Shown here one piece after another: positions 36,722 to 47,573 of a stretch of 64,000 nucleotides of DNA. This stretch comes from Pseudobdellovibrionaceae bacterium. GTDB lineage: Bacteria; Bdellovibrionota; Bdellovibrionia; Bdellovibrionales; Bdellovibrionaceae. Each line of letters starts with the position of its first letter. The first letter of the stretch is position 1. Below the pieces are notes generated by a model. That model ran no database searches. It was not told where the DNA came from and saw only the letters and a list, made by a program, of their open reading frames with translations. The stretch spans positions 186,001 to 250,000 of the forward strand of contig JAHBUW010000002.1 in the NCBI GenBank assembly GCA_019637875.1, in the 5' to 3' direction. A program made the position numbers and the translations under genes.

Positions 36722-38191
36722 ATGGTGAAACTGCTCGCCCCCCTTTTCGCGCTGATGCTCGGTGCCGCTCCGGCATGGTCGCAAACCGGCGCCCCCATGG
36801 ACGACGCCCCCACGGCCCCCACCGGCGGTCCCGCCCCGGTGGACGGCGGAAGCGCGACTTCGGACGCTTCCGGCTCGGGCATCTACATCAAAATCGGCGA
36901 AGCGCAGAAGAAGAAAAGTCTGCTCGCCATGCCCGCATTCAACTACGTCGGCAACGCGGCCGCCGCGCCGAACCACCAGGCCCTCGGTTCTGAAATCTTC
37001 CGCGTCGTGAACAACGACCTGAGCGTCTCGGGCTATTTCCAGTTCATGAACGAAAGCGCCTTTCTGGAAGATCCCGCGAAGACCGCCATCCGTCCGAAAC
37101 CGATCGACGCCAACGGTTTCACTTTCGATAGCTGGCGCCAAATCGGCGCGGAGTTTTTGATTCGCGCCTCGTATTCGATTGCGGGCGACACGCTCACGCT
37201 CGAGACTTACACGTACCACGTGCCGAAAGGCCAACTGGTCCTGGGCAAACGCTATCGCGGTGGCAAAGACGCCCTTCGCCGGATCGCGCACACCTTCGGC
37301 AACGATCTGCTGCAGGCGCTGACCGGAACTCGCGGCATGTTCCTGTCGCGCATCACCTACGGCAGCGATCGCGGCGGCGGCGGATTCAAAGAGATTTACG
37401 TTTCCGACTGGGACGGCGCGAACATCGACCGCATCACGAATCACAAATCCATCGCGCTCTCACCAGCGTGGTCACCCGACGGCAAGCGCGTGGCGTACAC
37501 CGCCTTCGTTCAGCGGGCGAAAACCAAAACCCGCAACGCCGACATGTTCATCTACGAACTCCAGACCGGAAAACGCTGGCTGGTGAGTTACCGCCAAGGG
37601 ATCAACTCGGGCGCGAACTTCCTGCCCGACAACAAGTCCATGCTTTTGACCCTCTCGCAGTCGGGAACACCGGATATTTACCGGATGAACTTCGACGGTG
37701 AGCTCTTGGGTAAAATCACGAACGGCCCGCGCGGCGCGATGAACGTCGAGCCCGCCATCAGCCCCGACGGCTCGAAGATCGCGTTTTCGAGTGATCGCGC
37801 GGGCAATCCCATGATCTACATCATGAATGCCGACGGTTCGAACCCGAAACGGGTCACCTTCGCCGGAAAGTACAATGCGACCCCTTCGTGGTCGCCGGAT
37901 GGAAAACGGATCGCCTTCGCGGGTTGGACCTCGGGGAACTTTGACATCTTCGTCATGAATGCCGACGGCACGAATATGGTTCGCCTGACCTCGGCGAGGA
38001 AACCGAACGGGCGCCCCGCGAACAACGAGGATCCTTCGTTCTCACCCGACGGACGCTATGTGATCTACGCCTCGAATCGTACGGGACGTAACCAACTTTA
38101 CATCTCGAACGTGGAAGGCACTGAAGAGCGCCGGATCACCAACGATCAGTTCAACTACTTCAAACCCAAGTGGTCGAATAACCTTGAATAG
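36722..38191 (+). CDS. tolB: Periplasmic beta-propeller protein TolB
   Basis: 489 residues. Signal peptide ([13 protein letters not shown]), an N-terminal TolB_N domain and a six-bladed propeller with repeated [36 protein letters not shown] and [15 protein letters not shown]. Works with TolA and Pal at the division site. Pal, usually the next gene, is not present in this window; a GlnE gene overlaps the end by eight bases. Confidence 0.95.
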   Translation: MVKLLAPLFALMLGAAPAWSQTGAPMDDAPTAPTGGPAPVDGGSATSDASGSGIYIKIGEAQKKKSLLAMPAFNYVGNAAAAPNHQALGSEIFRVVNNDLSVSGYFQFMNESAFLEDPAKTAIRPKPIDANGFTFDSWRQIGAEFLIRASYSIAGDTLTLETYTYHVPKGQLVLGKRYRGGKDALRRIAHTFGNDLLQALTGTRGMFLSRITYGSDRGGGGFKEIYVSDWDGANIDRITNHKSIALSPAWSPDGKRVAYTAFVQRAKTKTRNADMFIYELQTGKRWLVSYRQGINSGANFLPDNKSMLLTLSQSGTPDIYRMNFDGELLGKITNGPRGAMNVEPAISPDGSKIAFSSDRAGNPMIYIMNADGSNPKRVTFAGKYNATPSWSPDGKRIAFAGWTSGNFDIFVMNADGTNMVRLTSARKPNGRPANNEDPSFSPDGRYVIYASNRTGRNQLYISNVEGTEERRITNDQFNYFKPKWSNNLE

Positions 38192-40607
38192 CCCAGAAGA
38201 GTGGGAAGAGCTGCACCGGTTCTTCCCCGTGACCCGCGTCTATCGCCAACGCCTCGAGTCCGCGAAGAATCGCGCGGATCTGGATTTGGCGGCCCGCCTA
38301 CGCTTGCAAAAAACCGAAGACTTCCTGCAAGTCGTGACGGACACGCACTTCCAGAAACGTTCGGCCGCCGAAATTCATTTGAACTGGTCGATGACCACCG
38401 AAAGCCGTTTGCAAACGGCGCTCATGGCCGTCGCGGACGAAGCGGGTCAGCGCGCCGATCCCCCGTGGGCGGTCTTCGCCTACGGAAAACTCGGCAGCTT
38501 CGAGCTCAACCTCAGCTCGGATGTCGATCTGGTCTGGATCCGCGCCCCCGGCCGCGCCGAAGACACCGACGAATCGAACACCATGAAGAACAACGGCGCT
38601 CGGCAGCTGCGACATCTGCTGGCCGACGTCACCGAATGGGGTTTCGCCCACCGTTTGGATTTCGATCTGCGGGCGGGTGGACGTCTTGGCCCCCTCGTCT
38701 CGGGCCTTGATGAATGGACCGATTACTTTTCGAACTTCGGTGAAGCCTGGGAGCGCCTGGCATTCGTTCGGTTCCGCCCGATCTGGGGATCCGCCGACAT
38801 CACGACGAACGCCATGGCGGCCTCGGCGAAATTCACCTATCGTCGCTATCTCGATTTCTCGCTGATGGAGTCCTTCAAAGAGCTGCGCCAGAAAATTCAC
38901 GAGCAAAACTGGACGCGTTCGAAAGAAGGACAAATCGATTTGAAGCTCGGTCTGGGCGGAATCCGCGACCTGGAGCTTTTCGTGCATACCTTGCAAGTCG
39001 TCTACGGCGGAAAATCCCAAGCCGTGCGATTGACCTCCACTACGGGAGCCTTGCAAGAGCTGCAAAAGATCGGTGCCCTGACCGCCACGGACGCCGAGTT
39101 TTTGGAAACGCACTATTGGCATATGCGCCAACTGGAGAATTTGGTCCAAGCGCGCGAAGACCAGCAGACCCACATCCTGATCGAAAGCGACTGGCGCGAC
39201 TACGCGCCGACGCTGGATCTGAAGCTTCTGCGCGAAGGCATGCAACACTGCCAAGAGATCGTGACCGGGTTTTTAGGTCCCGTGGATCCGCAGCGCCGCA
39301 GCCTTCCCGACTCCGAAACGGATCGCCACCATTGGCTGCAAGGCTTGGGACTACGGGAAGAGCTGATCGAATCGGTGTGGAAACCCCTGCTCGAGCAGGA
39401 AGTCTTCAGCCGTCAGAAAGATCGCGACGACCGTTGGCGGAAAGCCTTCCTTTACCAGGCCCTCGAACGCGCCAGCCAACTGGGATTGGATGTGAATGAG
39501 CTGCTGCCGCGACTGAGCGAATTCGTGCGCAAGATCCGCGCGAAGGCGACGCTTTTCCATCTGCTCGCTCACCGGCCCGAGCTCATCGGTCATCTGGTCC
39601 GGTTGATGAGCCAATCGGATTACCTCGGACAGATCCTGATTCATCGACCCGAGCTGCTGGATAGTTTCATTTACCAGCAGCGCCCGGAGATCGGTGAAAA
39701 CCTCGACAAAGAACAGATGCACCAGATTCTGCGCGATCAGAAACTCTTGAGCGAGCTGGGCGCGGGTTTGGATTTTTTGGCCAGCGGTGATTTGGAATCC
39801 GTCTTGAAACCCCAAACCTCCACGGCGGATTCGATCTGTCAGGAAATTTTGCGCGGCCTGAAACGCGAGTTCCATTCGGATCTCGAAATCCTGGCCCTCG
39901 GAAAATGGGGCGCGGGCGAACTGGGGCTCGCCTCGGATCTGGATTTCATTTTCATCAGCTCTCGCGTGCCGGAAGCCGTCGACCACCAGATCGCGCGGCG
40001 TTTTCTGACCTTCCTGACCCAATCGCCGACGCTGTATCCGGTCGACCTGCGACTGAAACCGAATTCCGGCGTGCTCGTCACCACCTGGGACGACTTACAC
40101 GAATTTTTGCTGAACGAAGCACCGGCCTGGCAGCGACAAGTTTACCTGCGTTCGCGGACATTGGATCACGTCGGTCCCGATCCGCGTTGCGCCCGTATCT
40201 TTCAGGATCTGGCGGATCGCGGACTCAGCGAAACGGAGCTCGCCGAGCTCGAGGTCATTCGCCAAAACCTTATCGCGCAGAACGCGAAAAAGGATGCGAT
40301 CAAATTTGGCGCGGGCGGCCTCGTGGAAATCGAACTCGCCGTCCAGACCGCGATCCTTTTCCACCGCGTGCGCATTTCCGAGGCGTCGACAAAAGCCCAT
40401 TTCCAAGCCCTCGAAGACGCACATCCCGAATGGAAAAAACAGGCTCCCGCGCTGTGGCAAAACTATCGTGACCTGCGTAAATTGGGTCTGCTCAAACGCG
40501 TAGCCGCAGGCTCAAACTCATTGAAAATCCAAGATAATTCCAGTGACCTGATGTTCCAGAACACCGCGCTCTTGCAGCTTCTTGACCCTCGTCAGGGCGC
40601 CCGCTAG
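38184..40607 (+). CDS. glnE: Glutamine synthetase adenylyltransferase/adenylyl-removing enzyme
   Basis: 807 residues, shorter than the usual 900-950. Two nucleotidyltransferase domains are present: the first has [19 protein letters not shown] (deadenylylating type) and the second [19 protein letters not shown] with [13 protein letters not shown]. Each keeps the Asp-x-Asp metal motif. The N-terminus before the first motif is about 95 residues, which accounts for much of the shorter length. GlnE controls glutamine synthetase in response to PII. It starts inside tolB, an unusual partner; no glnA or glnB is nearby. Confidence 0.9.
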   Translation: MNSPEEWEELHRFFPVTRVYRQRLESAKNRADLDLAARLRLQKTEDFLQVVTDTHFQKRSAAEIHLNWSMTTESRLQTALMAVADEAGQRADPPWAVFAYGKLGSFELNLSSDVDLVWIRAPGRAEDTDESNTMKNNGARQLRHLLADVTEWGFAHRLDFDLRAGGRLGPLVSGLDEWTDYFSNFGEAWERLAFVRFRPIWGSADITTNAMAASAKFTYRRYLDFSLMESFKELRQKIHEQNWTRSKEGQIDLKLGLGGIRDLELFVHTLQVVYGGKSQAVRLTSTTGALQELQKIGALTATDAEFLETHYWHMRQLENLVQAREDQQTHILIESDWRDYAPTLDLKLLREGMQHCQEIVTGFLGPVDPQRRSLPDSETDRHHWLQGLGLREELIESVWKPLLEQEVFSRQKDRDDRWRKAFLYQALERASQLGLDVNELLPRLSEFVRKIRAKATLFHLLAHRPELIGHLVRLMSQSDYLGQILIHRPELLDSFIYQQRPEIGENLDKEQMHQILRDQKLLSELGAGLDFLASGDLESVLKPQTSTADSICQEILRGLKREFHSDLEILALGKWGAGELGLASDLDFIFISSRVPEAVDHQIARRFLTFLTQSPTLYPVDLRLKPNSGVLVTTWDDLHEFLLNEAPAWQRQVYLRSRTLDHVGPDPRCARIFQDLADRGLSETELAELEVIRQNLIAQNAKKDAIKFGAGGLVEIELAVQTAILFHRVRISEASTKAHFQALEDAHPEWKKQAPALWQNYRDLRKLGLLKRVAAGSNSLKIQDNSSDLMFQNTALLQLLDPRQGAR

Positions 40608-40616
40608 CACAAAGTT

Positions 40617-41258
40617 ATGAAAAACCACATGATGAAAGCTTTCTGGATTTACGTCGTTGCGTTGGCCCTGTTCGCATTTTCGTTTCCGACATTTGCAGCC
40701 GAGCCCAAAGCAACCACCAAAAAAGAAGCTCCCGCTAAGAAAGGCAAAGACATGATCGCCGTTTTCGAAACCAACAAAGGCACTTTCAAAATTAAACTCT
40801 TCGCGGACAAAGCGCCGAAGACCGTCGAAAACTTCGTGGGCCTGGCGGAAGGCACCAAAGAATACAAAGATCCGAAGTCCGGAAAAATGACCAAGGGCAA
40901 ATACTACGACGGGCTGGTTTTCCACCGCGTGATCCCGAACTTCATGATCCAAGGTGGCGACATCTTGGGTAACGGAACCGGCGGCCCCGGTTATACTTTC
41001 GGCGACGAAATCGTTCCCGAGCTGAAGCACAGCAAACCCGGAATCCTCTCCATGGCGAACGCGGGTCCCGGCACCAACGGTAGCCAGTTCTTCGTGACCG
41101 TGGCGGCGACGCCCTGGCTCGACGGCAAACACACCGTTTTCGGTGAAGTCACTGAAGGCATGGATATCGTGAACGCGATTTCGATGGCACGCACTCAACC
41201 CGGCGACCGCCCCGTTGAGCCCATCGTGATCAACCACCTGAAAATCGAGCGGAAGTAG
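40617..41258 (+). CDS. Exported cyclophilin-type peptidyl-prolyl isomerase
   Basis: 213 residues with a signal peptide ([16 protein letters not shown]), then a Lys-rich spacer and a cyclophilin domain: [19 protein letters not shown] (catalytic Arg), [14 protein letters not shown] and [11 protein letters not shown]. Acts on folding of periplasmic proteins. Ten bases after glnE and last before a strong terminator, so it belongs to the tol transcript. Confidence 0.93.
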   Translation: MKNHMMKAFWIYVVALALFAFSFPTFAAEPKATTKKEAPAKKGKDMIAVFETNKGTFKIKLFADKAPKTVENFVGLAEGTKEYKDPKSGKMTKGKYYDGLVFHRVIPNFMIQGGDILGNGTGGPGYTFGDEIVPELKHSKPGILSMANAGPGTNGSQFFVTVAATPWLDGKHTVFGEVTEGMDIVNAISMARTQPGDRPVEPIVINHLKIERK

Positions 41259-41266
41259 TCCGCCTC

Positions 41267-41321
41267 CAGTGGCCTCGGCCACTGTCCAAAGTCTTTACAC
41301 CTGGCTGCCGAAGCGCAGGTG
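41267..41321 (+). other. Two hairpins before the tol-operon terminator
   Basis: CAGTGGCC/GGCCACTG (41267-41274, 41277-41284) and CACCTG/CAGGTG (41298-41303, 41316-41321) sit in series between the cyclophilin stop and the terminator. They may protect the transcript end or be processing sites. Confidence 0.45.
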
Positions 41322-41331
41322 ACATTCAAAG

Positions 41332-41370
41332 CCCCAGCTTTCTAAATTGCTGAAAGTTGGGGTTTTTTTT
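41332..41370 (+). terminator. Strong rho-independent terminator of the tol-glnE-cyclophilin operon
   Basis: CCCCAGCTTTC (41332-41342) pairs with GAAAGTTGGGG (41352-41362) over 11 bases with one G-U, followed by eight T. The best terminator in the window. Confidence 0.93.
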
Positions 41371-41424
41371 ATGCCTTGAGCGGCCTCCGCCTTGCTGTTG
41401 TCAGGGCTAAGGAGTCACCCGCCC

Positions 41425-44346
41425 ATGCCCCGTACGTTTGCCCCTTATCGGACCCTGCTCGCCGTATTGACCTGCCTGTTAGGTCTGCTGTTGGCATTTC
41501 CGGATCTCGCGAGCGCACAGGCCTTATCGACTCTCGGTCGCGGCAACGCCTATTTCGGTCGCGGTGCCGGCGTCTTCTCTTTGGAAAAGCTGCGCGCCGC
41601 GGGCGTGACCGAAGTCAAAACCCTGGCTGGCCAAAAGGAAATGACCCTGGTCTTCATGGGCGCAAATGGCAAAGCCCTTCGTCAATTCGTCTGGCAAAGA
41701 ACCGCGCCCAAAACTTTAGAGGAGTTCCGTCCCTCCAAAGTTCGCCAATGGCTGAAAACCATGAAGTCGAACTCGGGCTCGATCCTGACCTCAAAAGTGC
41801 GCCACTTCCCGTTCGAAGCCGCCGCGTTCTTCACCGCCATCGGCGCGATCAATATGTACGACCTGATTTTCCACTATCAACATAACCCGGTCATCATGAA
41901 GCAGTTCGGTGAGAGCCAAATGGATCCCGTCACGCACGTGAGTTTCATGGCTTTCATGGCGGCGAATGGGATGACGTCGGAGCCTCTGCAAGAGGTCATG
42001 CGTAACCCGCGTCTACATTACTTTCTGCCCTACTTCGGAATGTCCATGGGGATGATGGCCTCGAACATCGTTCACGATGTGTGGGCCTCGAAGATGCTTC
42101 GCGCCTGCGCGAAATCAATGTTCAGCAACAATCCCGACGTCGACATGGCCTGCGATCAGGCCTGGGACGATATGAACAAGCACTGGAACGACAAATGGGG
42201 ACAGTACGCCACGGGCTGGCTGTCCATGATGGGATCCACCGCCATCGGCGGCGCGGTCGACTGGCTGGCGGGAACCGCCGCCCGGCGCGCACTGCAGTTT
42301 GCGGGACTCGAACTCGCCTTCAGCTTCGGCACGGGCGGAATGTCCATGGCCGCGCGTTTCGCTTGGACCGTCGTGAAGAACGTGCAGTTCCTGGCGCTCG
42401 ATTTCTGGCTACGACAACCGATCGAAACGGTTTGGCTCAACGTCTTCGGTAAGGCCTCCGAACTCAATAGTACCGCGATGTGTTTAGGTACGCTTCACCA
42501 GATGCACCGGCTACAGACCCACGCAGGAACGCATCCACGCAAAGCCGCATTCGACCTGATGAAATCGAAGTTCTGCGGCGAGGAACTGATCCCCGCGCTG
42601 CAAACCTACTCACGCTTGAGCCAAGAGTGGCGCATGGAAAACATGAAGCAGACTCTGGCCGCGCACCAGAACTGGCAGATGTACCTGGCCAACTTCGCCG
42701 GTCACTACCGCAGCACGCGTCTTTTCTATCAGCATTTGACCGACCAGATCTGGAAGAAGAACTACGGTTCGAACGGTCAGCCTTCGCCCCTCGATCAGAC
42801 GAACAACTTCTTCGGCGTTCTGCCCGACGGCGCCACCGAAGTGGACTGGACGCTTTACCTTCAAGACATCCGTCCCTTGGAAGAGGCCCAGCGGAAGCGC
42901 ATCCAAAAGGTCGCGGCGAAATGGCTACTCTTCAAAAATACGGAAATCTTCAATCAGCTCGTGATCATGGAACAGCGCCGCTACGAACGTTTCATCGGTC
43001 GCCTGGCTTCCTCGGAAGTGAGTGAGATCCGCAAAGCGTTGGAAGAACTCAACCTCAGCATGCCTGACCAAGACCCTTCGGCCGTGCGTCCCCCCATTGG
43101 ATATCTGACCGACTACGGCCCTTCCAGTGAAGAGTATCGCGCCATCATGGAGACGATTGTCAAAGACCTCGGACGCCCCCGTCCCGTCTCGAGTCCCGGT
43201 GAAGGTTTCCTGAAAGCGTGGGCCCAATGGCAAGGACGCGATCGCGAGGCCGAAACGAGCGGTGCGATCCAACCTTTCGCGCGTCAACATGGACCGATCA
43301 CCACCTTGTCTGCACCGGAGTATATGGCCGCGGCCATGACCGCCGGACCCGATATCGAAAAAGACGGACAACTGATCAACCGCTCTCGCTGGGGAGGGAT
43401 GGCGCAGTTCAATCCGCCCTCGATCCTTTTCGACGGCGAAATCACCTACAGCAACAACCTACCCTTGCGCTCCGACAATCGCGGTTACGAAACCATCTTC
43501 TCGAAGCTGGGCCGTCATTCGAAATTCGAGTGTCAGAAACAATCGCGTCACGAATGTATGGCGCCGACCTGGAAATGGCTGAGCAGTGGCTGGGTTCGCC
43601 CCAGCGTGATGGATAAAAGCGGGAACCATATGGCGAAATGGTGGGCCGAAAAAGTCGAGCCGCCCTACCTTGACGCTTGGTACGAGTTCGAAACGGAATA
43701 CGAAACCGTCGTGAAACAATACGCACAACAGCTGCTGGACATCGGCCAACACTGGTCGAACGGAACGGGCTTCGCCAACGCCGGTGTCGCGAGCCTCGAA
43801 CAGGAGCGGGCAACTTATCTGACTTTCGTGAACGACTATATGATCGCACGCACCGGCAAAGAGCTGACCATCATTGATGCCCCCTACCGCATGCATAACC
43901 GCGCGGCCGAAGAGGTCAAAGATCTGCGCCCCGAACTCGACAAGTACATGAAGTCTTGGGACGAAGTGATTTCGTACCTGCCCCGCATGAAAACGGATCT
44001 GAATGAACAAATGGACGCCGCGAAAGGCGTGCTTCTCTCGCGCGTGCCGAACGAAAAGCTCGAAGAGGGCGTGAAGAAGATGGACGAAGCACTGGACGAG
44101 GTCTTGAAGGGACTGGGGATCGCCGAAGATACCCAAAACCCCCAAGAGCAAGTCGCCCTCGTCACTCTACGCGCGTTGAAAAACACGCACCAAGAGATCT
44201 TGGATTACGGACTCGTTCTGAATACCGCAAGCTACTCGGAAAACCACGCCCTGAACGGAAAACCGCAGAAGCAGCGCTGCCTCAACCTGCCCTCTTCGGG
44301 AGGTGCGGCGAACTTCCGCGGCCAGAATACGAAGGGGTGCCCTTAA
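41425..44346 (+). CDS. Large exported, helix-rich protein of unknown function
   Basis: 973 residues. Signal-like N-terminus (YRTLLAVLTCLLGLLLAFPD then LASAQ). Between about 130 and 340 several hydrophobic stretches (AAAFFTAIGAINMYDLIF, YFLPYFGMSMGMMASNIV, WLSMMGSTAIGGAVDWLAG, GGMSMAARFAWTVVKNVQFL) could be membrane helices; the rest is charged, helical and rich in Trp, Met and Gln, with paired cysteines (FECQKQSRHECM). AAGGAG lies ten bases before the ATG at 41425. I know no domain in it. It lies after a terminator, so has its own promoter, and 111 bases before another exported protein gene. Confidence 0.8.
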   Translation: MPRTFAPYRTLLAVLTCLLGLLLAFPDLASAQALSTLGRGNAYFGRGAGVFSLEKLRAAGVTEVKTLAGQKEMTLVFMGANGKALRQFVWQRTAPKTLEEFRPSKVRQWLKTMKSNSGSILTSKVRHFPFEAAAFFTAIGAINMYDLIFHYQHNPVIMKQFGESQMDPVTHVSFMAFMAANGMTSEPLQEVMRNPRLHYFLPYFGMSMGMMASNIVHDVWASKMLRACAKSMFSNNPDVDMACDQAWDDMNKHWNDKWGQYATGWLSMMGSTAIGGAVDWLAGTAARRALQFAGLELAFSFGTGGMSMAARFAWTVVKNVQFLALDFWLRQPIETVWLNVFGKASELNSTAMCLGTLHQMHRLQTHAGTHPRKAAFDLMKSKFCGEELIPALQTYSRLSQEWRMENMKQTLAAHQNWQMYLANFAGHYRSTRLFYQHLTDQIWKKNYGSNGQPSPLDQTNNFFGVLPDGATEVDWTLYLQDIRPLEEAQRKRIQKVAAKWLLFKNTEIFNQLVIMEQRRYERFIGRLASSEVSEIRKALEELNLSMPDQDPSAVRPPIGYLTDYGPSSEEYRAIMETIVKDLGRPRPVSSPGEGFLKAWAQWQGRDREAETSGAIQPFARQHGPITTLSAPEYMAAAMTAGPDIEKDGQLINRSRWGGMAQFNPPSILFDGEITYSNNLPLRSDNRGYETIFSKLGRHSKFECQKQSRHECMAPTWKWLSSGWVRPSVMDKSGNHMAKWWAEKVEPPYLDAWYEFETEYETVVKQYAQQLLDIGQHWSNGTGFANAGVASLEQERATYLTFVNDYMIARTGKELTIIDAPYRMHNRAAEEVKDLRPELDKYMKSWDEVISYLPRMKTDLNEQMDAAKGVLLSRVPNEKLEEGVKKMDEALDEVLKGLGIAEDTQNPQEQVALVTLRALKNTHQEILDYGLVLNTASYSENHALNGKPQKQRCLNLPSSGGAANFRGQNTKGCP

Positions 44347-44457
44347 TTTGCGGGGTGTCCAAGACTTAAACGGTGGCCCCCACGCGGGAATGAATATCTC
44401 GTCACTGGTGAGGGCATAGGAATTGATATTGAAACCAATTAACAGAGGTCTTTAAAC

Positions 44458-45264
44458 ATGAAAACGACAGCTTTGTCCTTGTTGCTCATCCTGCCCGTAA
44501 CCCTTTCCGCACTGACCGTGCATGCGGCCCCCTCGGCCCGTGAGCGCGCCCGTCAAGAGCAGATCGAACGCGAAACGCGCGAAGCCCAAAAGGTCCGTCA
44601 GGGCCAGGTTCGTGACCAACGCGCCAGCGGACAACGTGAAGATGCCGATTACTCGGTGACATCGTATCTGTCGCAGATCTCGGGCGGTAAAGTCGACAGC
44701 ATGCAGCTGGATATGGCTCGCCGGACTCAATATATGGTTGAAGTTCCCAACCGCAGCGGCACTTCGTCGAAGGCCGTCGAAGTGAAAGTCACCGAGCTCG
44801 CGGACCAGCTTTCGAAAAATATCACGGCCTTGGAAAAGGTCCGTCTGGAAGTTCTGACTCCCGAGCAACTTTCGCTGCACAACTCGAAAATCGAGTTGGG
44901 TAAAGCGACCGTGCAACTGCTGACCCTGGCTTCGAAACGTTATGAAGGTTCGGACGCCGATATGGTTCTGGCCCGCGACGCTTACGCTCGCCAGGTCGAA
45001 ACCGCGGTGAAGATCGCTTCGAAAGAGTCCATCGCCACGGCGGAAGAAGTCGCCCAACACATGGAATTCGTGACCGCGATGAACCGCGAAAAAGAACTGA
45101 ACGCGGGACTGACGGACGCGGAAGCGACCATGCTCGGCGTGCGCAAAGCTTACCGCGAAGGTTTCGAGCGTCGCTGCAAAGACGGTTCGTGCAAAGTCCC
45201 CTCGGACGCGGTGCTGGAAGCCGGTGCGAAAACTCGCATGAAAGACATGAAAGAGTGCATCTAA
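44458..45264 (+). CDS. Exported charged helical protein, unknown
   Basis: 268 residues. Signal peptide MKTTALSLLLILPVTLSALT ending near VHAAP, then a very charged helical segment (ARERARQEQIERETREAQK), and a helical body with few aromatics. Two cysteines near the end (RRCKDGSCKV) plus KECI at the C-terminus could form a disulfide. AGAGG precedes the ATG. Lies between the 973-residue protein and a terminator. No family recognised. Confidence 0.8.
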   Translation: MKTTALSLLLILPVTLSALTVHAAPSARERARQEQIERETREAQKVRQGQVRDQRASGQREDADYSVTSYLSQISGGKVDSMQLDMARRTQYMVEVPNRSGTSSKAVEVKVTELADQLSKNITALEKVRLEVLTPEQLSLHNSKIELGKATVQLLTLASKRYEGSDADMVLARDAYARQVETAVKIASKESIATAEEVAQHMEFVTAMNREKELNAGLTDAEATMLGVRKAYREGFERRCKDGSCKVPSDAVLEAGAKTRMKDMKECI

Positions 45265-45310
45265 TTTCACGTCACCGCTTCGCGGTCGACGCTGAATATC
45301 TCTCTGTTTG

Positions 45311-45336
45311 AAAGGCGGCCCCCGGGTCGCCTTTTT
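45311..45336 (+). terminator. Rho-independent terminator after the charged exported protein
   Basis: AAAGGCG (45311-45317) and CGCCTTT (45328-45334) form a seven-base stem over a GC-rich loop, followed by a T-rich run. Lies 47 bases after the stop and also close to the motB end. Confidence 0.75.
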
Positions 45337-45353
45337 CATTTTTGGAATTCGAC

Positions 45354-46133
45354 CTAAAATTCGTCGAAAGGGCTATCACCCGTGACGAAAAGGATTTCAA
45401 TCCGCCGGTTCTTCGCACGGCTCTCTTCATCCTTATTCGGGGCCAGCGGACGCTGATCGGCGTAAGAGACCGCCGCCAGGCGCGACTCGGGAATCGAATG
45501 AACCTTGGCCAGGTAACGTACAACCTGGGTCGCCCGCGCACTGCCCAGCTCCCAGTTGGAGTCAAACTGTCCGCCCGCGGGAATGGCCTGGTCGTCGGTA
45601 TGCCCTTCCACGAGCATCTTGAACTGATTCCCCTTCATGAGTTGCGCGATCTTATCCAGAACCGGCAAAGCCTCGCGACGGATCTTCGCGGAACCCGTGG
45701 GAAACAGCATCGATGCCGCCAGCGACATGCGCACGCCGAAGAGGTCATGACGTAAACTCGTGACGGTCTGCTTTTCAGCGTCCGTGAATTTTCCGCCGAT
45801 CTCTTTTTCCAACTTCTCTTGATATTCGGCGTTCGAAGCCAAGCGCTCTTGGCTATCGGCGGATGCCCGCGGCGTTTCCAAACCGGCTTGCTGCGCCAAG
45901 GTCGGCGCGCCACCGCCAGGTCCGCCCCCCCCGCCACCGGGAGCGCCGCTCGCCGGAAGCTTCAGATTTTCGCGGATCGACTCTTCGAATTTTTTCTCTT
46001 TTTCGACGTTCTGTGAGGAGGTGGCGTAAAGCACGACGAAGAACGCGAACAATAGCGTGATGAAGTCGGCATAGCTCACCAACCAGCGTTCATGATTTTC
46101 GTGTTCTTCGTGGGCCTTACTTTTTCTTCTCAT
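45354..46133 (-). CDS. motB: Flagellar stator protein MotB
   Basis: 259 residues. The single membrane helix keeps the proton-binding Asp (RWLVSYADFITLLFAFFVVL). A Gly/Pro-rich linker (about 62-80) precedes an OmpA-like peptidoglycan-binding domain (MLVEGHTDDQAIP, SARATQVVRYLAKV, KNRRIEILFV). Anchors the stator in the cell wall. Starts inside motA (17-base overlap). Confidence 0.93.
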   Translation of the reverse strand: MRRKSKAHEEHENHERWLVSYADFITLLFAFFVVLYATSSQNVEKEKKFEESIRENLKLPASGAPGGGGGGPGGGAPTLAQQAGLETPRASADSQERLASNAEYQEKLEKEIGGKFTDAEKQTVTSLRHDLFGVRMSLAASMLFPTGSAKIRREALPVLDKIAQLMKGNQFKMLVEGHTDDQAIPAGGQFDSNWELGSARATQVVRYLAKVHSIPESRLAAVSYADQRPLAPNKDEESRAKNRRIEILFVTGDSPFDEF

Positions 46134-46881
46134 ATGACGAACCCAGGTACGCGCGTAATTTCATTTCAAGAAGCGCGGGGCTCAGGCCCGCCTGGATTCC
46201 GAGCGCGCCGGCGATGATCATCTGGCGGCCCTTCATGTCTTGTTGGATTTTGCGTTTAAGCTTGTTGCCGAGGGGCAAGAATAGAAGATTCGCGAAGCCC
46301 ACGCCGTAAACGGTCGCGACGAAAGCGACCGCGATCCCGCCGCCGAGCTTACTGGTATCGGTCAAATTTCCCATCACGTGGATCAGTCCTAAGACCGCAC
46401 CGATGATCCCGATCGTCGGCGCGAAGCCGCCAGCGTCGGTCCAAATCCGCGCGCCCGCCAGCAGATGTTCTTCCTCGACATCGAGCTGCTGATGGAGCGT
46501 ATCTTCCAAAAGCTTCGGCTCCATCCCATCGAGCACCGAGCGCAGCGCCGTTTGCATGAATTCATTGGAAAGATTTGGAATTTTCGCCTCAAGCGCCAGC
46601 AGACTTTCTTTTTTCGCCAGGCGCGCGCACTCCATCAGCGAACGTAAGATACTTTCGTTCTCGCGTTCGGAGTCCTCCTGGAAAGCCTTGCCCACCATAC
46701 GAAATCCGAGCTTCAGATCGTCGCGTCGCGAAGACACCAGAACCGCGCCCGCGGTTCCCGTCAGCACGATCACGAAGGCCGCGCCCTGAACAAGCGAGCC
46801 CATATGCCCGCCCTCGGCCATGTTTCCCAATAAAATCCCGCCGATGCCGACGATGATTCCGAAGACTGTCGTCAAATCCAT
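46117..46881 (-). CDS. motA: Flagellar stator protein MotA
   Basis: 254 residues, four membrane helices. Conserved FAPTIGIIGAVLGLIHVMGN and GGGIAVAFVATVYGVGFANL line the proton path, and the cytoplasmic loop carries the charged residues that touch FliG. Forms the MotA5B2 unit. Bdellovibrio genomes typically carry several motAB pairs. Divergent from the PAP2 gene. Confidence 0.93.
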   Translation of the reverse strand: MDLTTVFGIIVGIGGILLGNMAEGGHMGSLVQGAAFVIVLTGTAGAVLVSSRRDDLKLGFRMVGKAFQEDSERENESILRSLMECARLAKKESLLALEAKIPNLSNEFMQTALRSVLDGMEPKLLEDTLHQQLDVEEEHLLAGARIWTDAGGFAPTIGIIGAVLGLIHVMGNLTDTSKLGGGIAVAFVATVYGVGFANLLFLPLGNKLKRKIQQDMKGRQMIIAGALGIQAGLSPALLEMKLRAYLGSSYEKKK

Positions 46882-46955
46882 GCTGAAATGTTGCCATGGA
46901 AAATCACGTTTGAGACCTCGACTTTCCTCGTGATTGTGAATAATCTTGGGCCCTT

Positions 46956-47573
46956 ATGCTCGAGACCCTTCTGCAGTGGGATGCCGAATTGTTCTTATGG
47001 TTGCACCATAACGTGGTGGCCGGCTGGGCGGATGTGTTCTTTCCGTTCATCACCAATCTGAACAAAACCTGGGGCTTCAAGTTCGTCGCGGTCCCGCTGA
47101 TCGTCGCGTCCAGTCTGTACTTCTTCCGGCGCTGGGGCATCTTCTTCCTGCTTTGCATGATCATCTCGGTCGCGATGTCGGACATGGTCGGATCGCAAAT
47201 TATGAAGCCCGCCTTCGATCGCCCCCGGCCCAATGTCGCCGGACTGGACGTCAACCTGAAGTCCCACCACTACGGCGGCAAAAGTTTTCCCTCGAATCAT
47301 TCGGCGAATATGTTCGCGCTCGCGACCTTTCTCTCTTTGATCTTCAGGTTCGCTCCCCGTGGGGCCTGGGCCTGCGCCGGGTTTTTCACGTTCGCCGGCC
47401 TTGTGGCCTACAGTCGTATCTACGTCGGCGTTCACTATCCGCTGGATATCACCGCGGGCGCCGCGCTCGGCATCGCTTGCGGTTTCACGGGCTACTGGTT
47501 TTTGAAAACGATCACGCTTCGGTACGGCGAGCGAATGCAATTGAGGGCGCCACTATGGCTCAAATTCTCGTAA
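46956..47573 (+). CDS. PAP2-family membrane phosphatase
   Basis: 205 residues, about five membrane helices. The three motifs are KPAFDRPRPN, KSFPSNHSANMF (PSNH replacing PSGH, a common variant) and SRIYVGVHYPLDITAG. Such enzymes dephosphorylate undecaprenyl pyrophosphate or phosphatidylglycerophosphate. The link to a transglycosylase two genes on makes the undecaprenyl role plausible. Overlaps the next gene by 19 bases. Confidence 0.9.
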   Translation: MLETLLQWDAELFLWLHHNVVAGWADVFFPFITNLNKTWGFKFVAVPLIVASSLYFFRRWGIFFLLCMIISVAMSDMVGSQIMKPAFDRPRPNVAGLDVNLKSHHYGGKSFPSNHSANMFALATFLSLIFRFAPRGAWACAGFFTFAGLVAYSRIYVGVHYPLDITAGAALGIACGFTGYWFLKTITLRYGERMQLRAPLWLKFS

